Assembly: GCA_013044245.1 (NCBI GenBank)
Contig: JABEVK010000009.1
Span: forward strand, 1-40,313
Source of the DNA: Spirochaetales bacterium
GTDB lineage: Bacteria > Spirochaetota > Spirochaetia > JABEVK01
Direction of reading: 5' to 3'
DNA: 40,313 nt
Below, one piece after another: positions 1 to 7,497 of the stretch. Position numbers and translations under genes: made by a program. Under the pieces are notes generated by a model, which was not told the origin of the DNA, did no database searches, and saw nothing but the letters and a program-made list of their open reading frames with translations. Every line of letters starts with the position of its first letter. Positions within the stretch are counted from its first letter, which is position 1.

Positions 1-59
1 TCCCAAACCTCTTCAAGGATGCCGAAATCACCGGGTCGTGACAAAAGAAGAACTTTCAT
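1..59 (-). CDS. N-terminal fragment of an unidentified protein, cut by window edge
   Basis: An ATG at 59 on the minus strand, preceded by an AAAAGGG stretch that could serve as a weak ribosome binding site, opens a frame with no stop up to the window edge. The 19 visible residues begin MKVLLLSRPGDFG. This is too little to name a family. The gene faces away from lplA, so 60-181 is a shared divergent upstream region. Confidence 0.45.
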   Translation of the reverse strand, partial: MKVLLLSRPGDFGILEEVW

Positions 60-181
60 ACCCTTTTCTCTTTCGGCGATTTGGGGCCGCTACTGAGAGA
101 AAAAAATGAATCGGTCATCAGGTTGCGGTTTTGTTGGCGGGTTGCTCAGAAGTTTCGTTTCCGATTAAAATAATCAGTAAT

Positions 182-1114
182 ATGCCCGTACCAAACGTGG
201 TAATCACTCTAACAGGTACTGATCCCTGGGAAAACCTGGCCGCCGAGGAGCTCTTGTGGCGGGACCTGAAAGGGCTAGGCCTGCTGTTATACCGTAACGC
301 ACCCTCACTGATTTTGGGACGTCATCAGAATCCCTGGCGCGAAGTCCGTTGGAAGGAAGTCGGTCGCCGGGGGCTCCCCCTTTTGCGTCGCTCGACAGGT
401 GGTGGTACCGTCTGGCATGATGAAGGAAACCTCAACTTTTCGTTTCTTTGGGGACAGACAAACTACCGTCGAGACGCTTTGCAGAATTTTGTTGCCGAAA
501 CTCTGCGCTCACGGGGCTTTCCTGTTGTCGTGGGAGAAAAGGGTGACCTCTTGTTAGAAGTGACGAAGGGGACAGAGGGAACGACACGGCGCAAGATTTC
601 GGGGCATGCCTATGCTTTTCGCGGGGGACGGGTGCTCCATCACGCCACTTTGCTTTGCCAAGCCCGCTTGGACGATCTGCGATCGGTTTTGGGGACAACT
701 GGTGAGCTTGTAGAGTGGGTGGGAACACCCTCTCGGCCAATGCCGGTGGCTAATCTGGGTTGGGAGCCCGCCGAAGCTGTCCAGAGTTTGACCGAAGCGT
801 TTATTCAGCGCGAAAAGGCCGTTTCGGTGACACCCTGGGACGCCCTGGAACTGTCGGAAGCAGAATGGCATGAAAAAAAACGCCAATTTCGTGACCGGTT
901 GAGCAGTCCTGAATGGACCTGGGATCTTACTCCCCCCTTTCGTTGGCAAGGTCGTGTCAAGGAGGGCTCAGGGTCATTTCGTGTGGAAGAAGGCCTTGTC
1001 CGTGAAGGACCAACATCAAAAGATGAAGGAAAATACTTTTTCTCTGGGGATTTTTTTGAGTATCTTCCTAATAGGAGCTCAGAATTCACCAAGAAAGGCC
1101 AGGAGGTGCCATGA
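182..1114 (+). CDS. lplA: Lipoate-protein ligase A
   Basis: The 310-residue protein activates lipoate with ATP and transfers it to a lysine of lipoyl domains in the cytoplasm. The N-terminal half carries the family's RHQNPW motif, the RRSTGGGTVWHDEGNLNFSF block and KISGHAYAF with the ligand-binding lysine, followed by HHATLL. The C-terminal part has the SPEWTWDLTPPF accessory-domain signature. The frame stays open to a TTG at 131, but I chose the ATG at 182 because similarity begins there (TGTDPWENLAAEE). No good Shine-Dalgarno precedes it; an AATAAT box at 169-174 lies 7 bases before the ATG. The stop overlaps the next start by 4 bases (ATGA). It heads the PDH operon, so its natural client is the E2 lipoyl domain at 3552. 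Confidence 0.93.
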   Translation: MPVPNVVITLTGTDPWENLAAEELLWRDLKGLGLLLYRNAPSLILGRHQNPWREVRWKEVGRRGLPLLRRSTGGGTVWHDEGNLNFSFLWGQTNYRRDALQNFVAETLRSRGFPVVVGEKGDLLLEVTKGTEGTTRRKISGHAYAFRGGRVLHHATLLCQARLDDLRSVLGTTGELVEWVGTPSRPMPVANLGWEPAEAVQSLTEAFIQREKAVSVTPWDALELSEAEWHEKKRQFRDRLSSPEWTWDLTPPFRWQGRVKEGSGSFRVEEGLVREGPTSKDEGKYFFSGDFFEYLPNRSSEFTKKGQEVP

Positions 1115-1554
1115 CAGCCCATGATTTTATGGAAAAATTTCGTCTAATGCTTGAGGATACGCAGTCGGGAATCTTAGCGACGACCGACTCTGAAGGGTAC
1201 CCCAACATGCGCTATATGACGCCCACCCTGGTGCCGGGTAAGGACGGTCTGCTTTATGCGGTTACAGCACAGCATTTTCCAAAAGTCACCGACATAGCGA
1301 AAAATTCTCGGGTGAGCTGGCTGTTTACTGCAGCGAGAACTCGTGAAGTCTATTCTCTGCGCGGTTTGATTCGTGTGATTGATAATCCCCGCTTCAAGAG
1401 CGAGATCCTGGAACAACTGGGAAAGGGCCTTGAGACCTTTTGGAAACTCAATGAAGACCCTTCCTTGCTGGTTTGCCTGGAAACCGTTTTAGAATCGGCC
1501 GAATATTTTAACCCCAAAACCGCCGAAAAATCTCAGGTTTCTTTCGCATCTTAG
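1111..1554 (+). CDS. Pyridoxamine 5'-phosphate oxidase-like FMN-binding protein
   Basis: A 147-residue protein with the split-barrel flavin-reductase fold of the PNPOx-like / general-stress-protein-26 family: GILATTDSEGYPNMRYM at the N-terminus, then a strand ending LLYAVTAQHFPKVTDI, which resembles the phosphate-binding region. Proteins of this size bind FMN or a related cofactor, but their substrates are mostly unknown. It starts on an ATG overlapping the lplA stop, with AGGAGG just upstream, and ends 8 bases before pdhA, so it is translated as part of the PDH operon. A redox role linked to PDH or lipoate is inference from position only. It is too short and divergent to be a true PdxH. Confidence 0.8.
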   Translation: MTAHDFMEKFRLMLEDTQSGILATTDSEGYPNMRYMTPTLVPGKDGLLYAVTAQHFPKVTDIAKNSRVSWLFTAARTREVYSLRGLIRVIDNPRFKSEILEQLGKGLETFWKLNEDPSLLVCLETVLESAEYFNPKTAEKSQVSFAS

Positions 1555-1562
1555 GAGGTATT

Positions 1563-2537
1563 GTGCGACCCCTTAAATTATACGACAAGGCGTTTTTGCG
1601 CCCTATGCTCGAAGAGATGGTGCTCATTCGCCGTTTCGAAGAAAAGGCCGGTCAAATGTACGGTCTGAAAAAAATAGGAGGATTTTGTCACCTCTACAAC
1701 GGTCAAGAAGCCGTATGTTCCGGCGCAGCTCGCGCTATGATCCGAGGAACAGATATTCTTCTGACCGGCTATCGTGACCACGGTCATGCGCTGGCGCTGG
1801 GGATCGAGCCCAACCGGATTATGGCTGAGTTGTATGGCAAGGCTACCGGTGTTTCGAAGGGAAAAGGCGGCTCTATGCACATGTTTGATTATGAAAAAGG
1901 CATGTGGGGGGGCAACGGTATTGTGGGAGGACAAATTCCTTTAGCGACCGGCTCGGCCTTTGCACAAAAGTACAAGAAAACAGGCGGCGCCACGGTTTGT
2001 TACTTTGGGGATGGAGCTATTCATCAAGGCGCCTTTCACGAGGCGATGAACCTCGCGGCTTTATGGAAGCTTCCGGTGGTATTTATCTGCGAGAATAACC
2101 AATACGGCATGGGTACAGCGGTGGGAAGAGCCAGCTCTGTCCAAGATCTGTATGTGAAAGGGCAGGCCTACGGTATACCCTCCAAAATGGTGGACGGCAT
2201 GGATGTGATTGCCGTTTATGAAGAGGTTAAAGCGGCGATGGAATTGGCACGTACCCAAAATCAGCCGTCCTTTTTAGAAATCAAAACTTATCGGTACAAA
2301 GGGCACTCGATGTCTGACCCGGCGAAGTACCGAACCAAAGAAGAAACTGAAGCTTACCTCCAACAGGATCCCATCCTCCTGCTTAAAAAACGGATGGAAG
2401 AAGCAGGTTTCCTCACTGACGAGGAATACAAAGAGATCGACAAAAAGGCTAAAGAAATTGTGGCCCAGGCGGTTGACTTCGCCGAAAACAGTCCAGAACC
2501 GAATGATGATGAAATTTATGCAGGCCTCTACGCCTAA
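1563..2537 (+). CDS. pdhA: Pyruvate dehydrogenase E1 component, alpha subunit
   Basis: This 324-residue subunit forms the thiamine-diphosphate E1 heterotetramer with PdhB and decarboxylates pyruvate. The ThDP/Mg motif runs from GDGAIHQGAFHEAMNLA to ICENN (about residues 148-178), and YRYKGHSMSDPAKYR matches the conserved phosphorylation-loop region of E1 alpha. The length is typical for bacterial PDH of the alpha/beta type. The start is GTG at 1563, supported by TAGGAGGT 4 bases upstream; there is no nearby ATG in frame that keeps the N-terminus. It is second to third in an operon running through to lpd. Branched-chain 2-oxoacid and acetoin dehydrogenases are related, but gene order and sequence favour PDH. 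Confidence 0.93.
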   Translation: MRPLKLYDKAFLRPMLEEMVLIRRFEEKAGQMYGLKKIGGFCHLYNGQEAVCSGAARAMIRGTDILLTGYRDHGHALALGIEPNRIMAELYGKATGVSKGKGGSMHMFDYEKGMWGGNGIVGGQIPLATGSAFAQKYKKTGGATVCYFGDGAIHQGAFHEAMNLAALWKLPVVFICENNQYGMGTAVGRASSVQDLYVKGQAYGIPSKMVDGMDVIAVYEEVKAAMELARTQNQPSFLEIKTYRYKGHSMSDPAKYRTKEETEAYLQQDPILLLKKRMEEAGFLTDEEYKEIDKKAKEIVAQAVDFAENSPEPNDDEIYAGLYA

Positions 2538-2567
2538 TCCGCGACACCTCATGAGCAAGGAGAAAAC

Positions 2568-3548
2568 ATGGCCATAATTACCCTACGAGAGGCACTCCGG
2601 CAGGCTCTCGATGAAGAAATGGCACGCGACCCGAATGTCGTCATTATGGGCGAAGAAGTAGCCCAGTATGATGGCGCTTACAAAGTTACAAAAGGACTTC
2701 TTGATAAGTACGGTCCGGATAGAGTACTTGATACTCCTATTACCGAGCTGGGTTTTACCGGTTTAGGAGTTGGCGCCGCTTTTGGCGGTATTCGCCCCGT
2801 GGTCGAGTGGATGACCATTCAGTTCGGCCTCTTGGCCATTGACCAGTTGATCAACAACGCCACAAAGTACCGCTACATGTCAGGCGGCCAGTTTCAGGTT
2901 CCCTTGGTTATTCGGGGGCCTAATGGCCCAGCCGAATACCTATCGAGTCAGCACAGTCAAAGCTTTGCGTCCTATTTTGTGCACGTACCCGGTTTTAAAG
3001 TTGTCGCCCCCACAACCCCGTATGACGCCAAGGGTTTGCTGAAGTCGGCTATTCGTGACAACAATCCGGTCATTTTTTTAGAAAGTGAAATGACCTATGG
3101 CCATAAAGGTGAGGTCCCTGAAGAAGAATACCTCATTCCGTTTGGCAGTGCAGACATCAAGCGTCCGGGGAAAGATGTCACCATTATTAGCTTTTCCAAG
3201 CCCGTTTTGATGTGTCTTGAAGCCGCCGAAGCCTTGGCAAAAGAAGGAATTGACGCCGAAGTTGTTGATCTTCGTTCACTGCGACCCTTAGATCACGAAA
3301 CGATTTACGCCAGTGTCCGCAAAACCAATCACTGTATTGTTGTTGACGAAGCCTGGCCCCAGTGTTCGGTAGGAAGCTGGGTTCAATCGGTTATTCAAAA
3401 AGATTGTTTTGATGATCTGGACGCACCCGTCGAGCTGGTGGCCGGCGAGGATGTTCCCATGCCTTACAACCACAGGCTTGAACTCGCAGTTCAGCCCACG
3501 GTTGCCAAAATTTCCAGCGCCGTCAAACGTGCGCTGTACCGGAGTTAA
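2568..3548 (+). CDS. pdhB: Pyruvate dehydrogenase E1 component, beta subunit
   Basis: A 326-residue transketolase-like subunit that completes the E1 active site with PdhA. Visible family blocks are the start TLREALRQALDEEM, MGEEVAQYDGAYKVTKGL, the pyrimidine-binding stretch TPITELGFTGLGVGAAFGG, and the C-terminal ligand domain with DLRSLRPLDHETI. A start ATG at 2568 follows AAGGAG with good spacing. It is 30 bases after pdhA and 3 bases before the E2 gene, which indicates one transcript. Nothing is truncated or unusual. Confidence 0.94.
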   Translation: MAIITLREALRQALDEEMARDPNVVIMGEEVAQYDGAYKVTKGLLDKYGPDRVLDTPITELGFTGLGVGAAFGGIRPVVEWMTIQFGLLAIDQLINNATKYRYMSGGQFQVPLVIRGPNGPAEYLSSQHSQSFASYFVHVPGFKVVAPTTPYDAKGLLKSAIRDNNPVIFLESEMTYGHKGEVPEEEYLIPFGSADIKRPGKDVTIISFSKPVLMCLEAAEALAKEGIDAEVVDLRSLRPLDHETIYASVRKTNHCIVVDEAWPQCSVGSWVQSVIQKDCFDDLDAPVELVAGEDVPMPYNHRLELAVQPTVAKISSAVKRALYRS

Positions 3549-3551
3549 CTG

Positions 3552-4766
3552 ATGGCCGAGAAAGTTTTTATGATTGCCTTGAGTCCAACCATGGAGGAAG
3601 GCGCCATCCTTAAATGGCAAAAAAAAGTCGGTGATGCTGTAAAAATGGACGACATACTGTGCGAGGTCGAAACTGACAAAGCCAGCATGGAGTACGTTTC
3701 GTCGCAAGAAGGTGTTCTTTTAGCGATTGTTAAGGACGTCGGTGCTAGCGCTAAAGTTGGCGATACAATTGCCGTGATCGGCGAAGCAGGAGAAGACCCC
3801 GCACCGCTGATCGCCGAGTCAGCACCCAGCGCAAAACCACCGACTTCGACGCAGGCCTCGGCTTCGACGCCGGCCCCGGCTTCCGCCCCGGTCGTGACCG
3901 CCGATACGTCGACAAACGGTCGAACGAAAAGTTCACCGTTGGCTCGCCGGATTGCGGCCGAAAAAGGTCTGAATGTTGCCGAAATCCCGGGCAGTGGTCC
4001 AGGGGGCCGTGTGGTCAAGGCTGATGTAGAAGGCTATACGCCAGCTCCTGCTGTCAAAACCAGTGTACCGGCTTCCTCTCCGTTAAATAATGATCGCGTC
4101 CCAGTGAGCCGTAAGAGGGGAACGATAGCCAAACGCCTCAGTGAAAGCCTGTTTACCGCCCCTCACTTTTTCTTAACGCTGGGCATTGAAATGGATGGAC
4201 TTTTGGCGGCGCGGGAAAAGCTCAATGAAAAACGCAAGGATAAGCTGGGCTTGAACGCTTTTCTGATCAAATTTTTAGCCGAAGCTTTAAAACGGCATCA
4301 GGCTTTGAATGCTAGCTGGGAAGGGGACTATATTCAGAACCACGCCTCTGTCGACATAGCGATCGCTGTGGCCCAACCTGACGGCTTGATTACCCCTGTT
4401 GTCCGTGACTGCGGTTCTAAAGGCGTGTTACAAATCGAAACCGAGTTGCGAGATTTGATCGACCGTGCCCGCAATAATCAGCTCAAACCTGACGATTACT
4501 CGGGGGCGACATTTACGATTAGCAACCTGGGTAGCTTTGGCATTGAAGAGTTTACGGCTATTATCAACCCTCCCGGTGCCGCCATTTTGGCTTTAGGCGC
4601 TACGATAAAGACCCCTGTGGTTGCGGAAGATGATAGCATCGTGGTTAAGAAGATCATGAAGGTTACCTTGTCCTGCGACCATCGAGTGATTGACGGTGCT
4701 GTTGGTGCTGCCTTTTTAACTGAGTTTAAAGGAATGGTCGAAGATCCTTATAGGGTTCTTTTATAG
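3552..4766 (+). CDS. pdhC: Dihydrolipoamide acetyltransferase (PDH E2)
   Basis: This 404-residue core subunit passes the acetyl group from E1 to CoA. It has one lipoyl domain (residues 1-78, lipoylation site Lys43 in ETDKASMEY), a flexible Ala/Pro/Thr/Ser-rich linker (about 82-122), a peripheral-subunit-binding domain (126-162, SPLARRIAAEKGL...GPGGRV), a second short linker, and a catalytic domain from about 180 with the DHRVIDG motif (His377, Asp381). The linker explains an antisense low-complexity frame at 3545-4018 that is not a gene. The start ATG at 3552 is 3 bases after the pdhB stop; the GGAG inside the pdhB end (3541-3544) is its likely binding site. Single lipoyl domain architecture is the compact form of E2. 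Confidence 0.94.
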   Translation: MAEKVFMIALSPTMEEGAILKWQKKVGDAVKMDDILCEVETDKASMEYVSSQEGVLLAIVKDVGASAKVGDTIAVIGEAGEDPAPLIAESAPSAKPPTSTQASASTPAPASAPVVTADTSTNGRTKSSPLARRIAAEKGLNVAEIPGSGPGGRVVKADVEGYTPAPAVKTSVPASSPLNNDRVPVSRKRGTIAKRLSESLFTAPHFFLTLGIEMDGLLAAREKLNEKRKDKLGLNAFLIKFLAEALKRHQALNASWEGDYIQNHASVDIAIAVAQPDGLITPVVRDCGSKGVLQIETELRDLIDRARNNQLKPDDYSGATFTISNLGSFGIEEFTAIINPPGAAILALGATIKTPVVAEDDSIVVKKIMKVTLSCDHRVIDGAVGAAFLTEFKGMVEDPYRVLL

Positions 4767-4814
4767 GCCGGCTGTAAGCTGTTATGCCTGGGGAAATATT
4801 ACGAGGAGATGAAA

Positions 4815-6218
4815 ATGGCAGAATATGCCTATGACGTTGTCATTATTGGTGGCGGGCCGGGGGGCTATGTGGCGGCTGTCCGCGCGTCACAGCTAGGTTT
4901 AAAAGTTGCGGTTGTTGAAAAAGATAAGCTTGGTGGTGTTTGTGGCAATTGGGGATGTATTCCTTCAAAGGCCCTGATCAATCAAGCGGAATTTTTCCAC
5001 GCTATCCCTGCTTTGCAGAATTTAGGGGTAAAAGTGGACGCCTCGGGTTTAGACTACGCAAAAGCCTATCAAAAGTCGCGAGAAGCGGCAGAGCGATCAG
5101 GTAAGGGCGTGCAGTTCCTAATGAAAAAAAATAAAGTAGAAGTAATTTCTGGTACAGCCACTTTAACAGGTCCACATGAAGCGACCGTTGACGGAAAAAA
5201 AGTGACAGCCGCTTATATTGTGGTAGCGACCGGCTCGCGTCCCCGGCAGATCCCTGGGTTTGAATTTGATGAAAAGACGGTTCTTTCGAGTACCGGCATT
5301 TTGAGCCTGCAAAGCTTGCCGAAAAGTCTTCTGATTCTGGGCTCAGGGGCGATTGGGATGGAGTTTGCCTTTGTGATGAGCACGTTCGGAGTCGAAGTCA
5401 CCGTCATAGAAATGTTGCCAAGGATTCTTCCTGTTGAAGACCCTGACACCGCCGCTGTCGTCGAAAAAGCTTTTGTGAAACGCGGTGTGAAGTTCTTGAC
5501 GGCTACCAAAGCCTTAACGCTAAAAACCTCAGCCACAGGCGTTGAGGTCGAAGTCGAACGGGCGGGAAAAAAAGAAACCCTCAAAGCGGAAAAGCTACTC
5601 GTGGCAGTAGGACGCGTGCCGAATACTGACAACCTGGGGCTCGAAAAACTAGGGGTGGCTCTTGATCGGGGTTTTGTAACGGTGAAAGATTTCTACCAGA
5701 CCTTAGTCCCGTCGGTGTTCGCCATCGGGGATATTGTTCCCAGCCCCCTTTTGGCACATGTTGCCAGCAAAGAAGGCGAAATTGCTGTTGAATATATTGC
5801 CAGCCTACTGGGCAAAGGTAACGCTCCACACGAGAAAAAGCTTGACGCCAATCTCATTCCGGGAGCTACCTACTGCGAACCACAAATCGCCAGCTTTGGT
5901 TGGGCCGAGGATAAAGCCAAAGAAAAGGGAATTGCCTACAAAGCCTACAGCTTTCCGTACAGTGGAAATGGAAAGGCCAGTGCTATCGAGCGCCCCGAAG
6001 GCTTGGTAAAAGTTCTGTTTGACCCCAAGACTCACGAGATTCTTGGCGCTCATGTGGCTGGTTACAATGCTACCGAAATTCTTCACGAATTGCTTTTAGC
6101 GAAGAAGGCAGAACTACTTCCCGAAGATATCGCTACCATGGTTCACGCTCACCCGACAATTTCTGAAAGCGTAATGGAAGCGGCTCGTGGGGTCGAGGGC
6201 TGGGCGATTCACATCTAG
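4815..6218 (+). CDS. lpdA: Dihydrolipoamide dehydrogenase (PDH E3)
   Basis: A 467-residue FAD flavoprotein that reoxidises dihydrolipoamide and reduces NAD+. It shows the FAD-binding GGGPGGYVAA, the redox-active disulfide GGVCGNWGCIPSKAL (Cys43/Cys48), the NAD-binding GSGAIGMEFA, the second FAD motif VFAIGDI, and the C-terminal HAHPTISE dyad (His446, Glu451). Two in-frame ATGs lie at 4809 and 4815; GAGGAG at 4803-4808 touches the first but sits 6 bases before the second, so I chose 4815. It ends the PDH operon. Its TAG shares the palindrome CTAG (6215-6218) with the converging kinase gene and no terminator separates them. Confidence 0.95.
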   Translation: MAEYAYDVVIIGGGPGGYVAAVRASQLGLKVAVVEKDKLGGVCGNWGCIPSKALINQAEFFHAIPALQNLGVKVDASGLDYAKAYQKSREAAERSGKGVQFLMKKNKVEVISGTATLTGPHEATVDGKKVTAAYIVVATGSRPRQIPGFEFDEKTVLSSTGILSLQSLPKSLLILGSGAIGMEFAFVMSTFGVEVTVIEMLPRILPVEDPDTAAVVEKAFVKRGVKFLTATKALTLKTSATGVEVEVERAGKKETLKAEKLLVAVGRVPNTDNLGLEKLGVALDRGFVTVKDFYQTLVPSVFAIGDIVPSPLLAHVASKEGEIAVEYIASLLGKGNAPHEKKLDANLIPGATYCEPQIASFGWAEDKAKEKGIAYKAYSFPYSGNGKASAIERPEGLVKVLFDPKTHEILGAHVAGYNATEILHELLLAKKAELLPEDIATMVHAHPTISESVMEAARGVEGWAIHI

Positions 6219-7417
6219 TCGCTGTTCGTGAGGAACAATGAGACTGTGCTGCCGCCTTCGGGGTTGTTGGTGACTTCAAGCCGACCCCCATGGCGGACAG
6301 CGTATTCTCGGACGAGGGCTAACCCTAAACCCGAGCCCCTCTCACCGTTGGTTCCTTGGTGACTTGAGACCAATTTTCGTTGGCTGGTGTGATTGAGCTC
6401 CGCCAGAACGGTGGGGGGGAACCCTTTTCCCTCATCTTTGACAAAAAGGCTCACCTCCGTTGCCAGCTGAGTACCCCCGACAAGAATGCGCCCCCCTGAG
6501 GGCGTAAACTTTATGGCATTCGAAAGCAAGTTGCGAACCGCGGCCAAAAGCATGCGTCGGTCACCCACCAAAGTCAGGGGAGGTAGGTCGAACACCAAGT
6601 TTTGCCCCTTGGCCTGAATCGCTGCCTCGAGGGGAGCTGATGCCTCACGGGCTAAAGCTTCTAGGTTGAGTGTTTCGGGGGTGAGACTGATGGAGCCGCC
6701 TTTAATCAAGGCCCATTCCAAAAGGCTTTCGACGAGGTGATAAACCTGGTGAGCAGAACGAGAAACAGACTGTAAGGTGGTCTGAAGATCACTGCGGCTA
6801 AATTGGGAAATATCTTTGGCCAAGAGGCTCAAAAGCCCAAGAATACCTGAAAATGGCGAACGCAAATCGTGGGCGACAACCGTTAGTAAATGGTCCTTCT
6901 CTTCGTTGAGTTGCCGCCATCGTTGATTGGCCAAGCGAAGTTCAAGGTTAGTTGTTACTTGTTTTGCCAGTATGCGCAGGGCTTCTTTTTGGTCCTCAGT
7001 GAGTTGGCGGGGCACCCGGTCGATGGCGCACAAGGTGCCCAGTGCATAGCCGTCCGAAGTGATTAACGGCTGTCCGGCGTAGAAACGAATTTGGGGCTCT
7101 TGTGTCACTAGGGGGTTGTCAGCAAACCGGGGGTCGTTCAGCGCATCGGGCACAATAAAAAGCTGGTTTTGCAAAATAGCATGTGAGCAGAAGGCGATAT
7201 CACGGGGAGTTTCTCTTACTTCTAGACCTACGACTGCTTTGAACCATTGGCGTTCTTGATCGATTAATGAAATCAACGTGATAGGACAACCACAAACTAA
7301 CGACGCCATACGGCATAAATCATCGTAATCCTTATCAAAATCCGTATCGAGAATTTCATAGGACTTGAGCGCGTTTAGTCGTTCCTCCTCGTTGGCGGGA
7401 AGGGGTGCCACTTGCAT
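6215..7417 (-). CDS. GAF-domain sensor histidine kinase
   Basis: A 400-residue cytoplasmic kinase with no membrane segment. It starts with the ANEEERLNALKSYEILDT segment, which is common in front of this kind of GAF domain, then a GAF domain (about 30-160, SLIDQERQWFK...FCSHAIL...YAGQPL), a HisKA domain with phospho-His183 in VVAHDLRSPFSG, and an HATPase domain with N-box NLLSNAIKFTPSGG and G-boxes DEGKGFP and GSGLGLALVREYAVRHGG. The frame extends to a TTG at 7456, but the ATG at 7417 fits the family start and lies 6 bases after a good -10 box, so the transcript may be leaderless. No response regulator is adjacent, so it is an orphan kinase. Signal unknown. Confidence 0.9.
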   Translation of the reverse strand: MQVAPLPANEEERLNALKSYEILDTDFDKDYDDLCRMASLVCGCPITLISLIDQERQWFKAVVGLEVRETPRDIAFCSHAILQNQLFIVPDALNDPRFADNPLVTQEPQIRFYAGQPLITSDGYALGTLCAIDRVPRQLTEDQKEALRILAKQVTTNLELRLANQRWRQLNEEKDHLLTVVAHDLRSPFSGILGLLSLLAKDISQFSRSDLQTTLQSVSRSAHQVYHLVESLLEWALIKGGSISLTPETLNLEALAREASAPLEAAIQAKGQNLVFDLPPLTLVGDRRMLLAAVRNLLSNAIKFTPSGGRILVGGTQLATEVSLFVKDEGKGFPPTVLAELNHTSQRKLVSSHQGTNGERGSGLGLALVREYAVRHGGRLEVTNNPEGGSTVSLFLTNSD

Positions 7418-7423
7418 GACGCC

Positions 7424-7452
7424 ATTATGAGGGGAATCCACGGCTCTGACAA
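7424..7452 (-). promoter_or_regulatory. Predicted promoter of GAF histidine kinase
   Basis: On the minus strand a TTGTCA -35 (7447-7452), a 17-base spacer and a CATAAT -10 (7424-7429), each 5 of 6 to the sigma-70 consensus. The -10 ends 6 bases before ATG 7417. Confidence 0.6.
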
Positions 7453-7462
7453 CCAAATTTGG

Positions 7463-7491
7463 TGGAAAAGCCCAGGGAAATTGCTTACCCT
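7463..7491 (+). promoter_or_regulatory. Possible promoter of hybrid kinase
   Basis: TGGAAA (7463-7468), 17 bases, TACCCT (7486-7491). Both boxes are weak, but the spacing is ideal and the -10 ends 6 bases before ATG 7498. It lies back to back with the opposite kinase promoter, 10 bases away. Confidence 0.4.
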
Positions 7492-7497
7492 AAAGAG

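Noticed and set aside
131-181. Lipoprotein-like start MLAGCSE before lplA (TTG 131)
   Set aside because: The frame matches a lipobox only by chance; lplA is a cytoplasmic enzyme, similarity begins after ATG 182, and no signal-peptide hydrophobic run precedes the Cys.
3545-4018. Long antisense frame (157 residues, Ala/Thr/Ser-rich) over pdhC
   Set aside because: It is the mirror of the Ala/Pro-rich E2 linker and has no domain or ribosome binding site.
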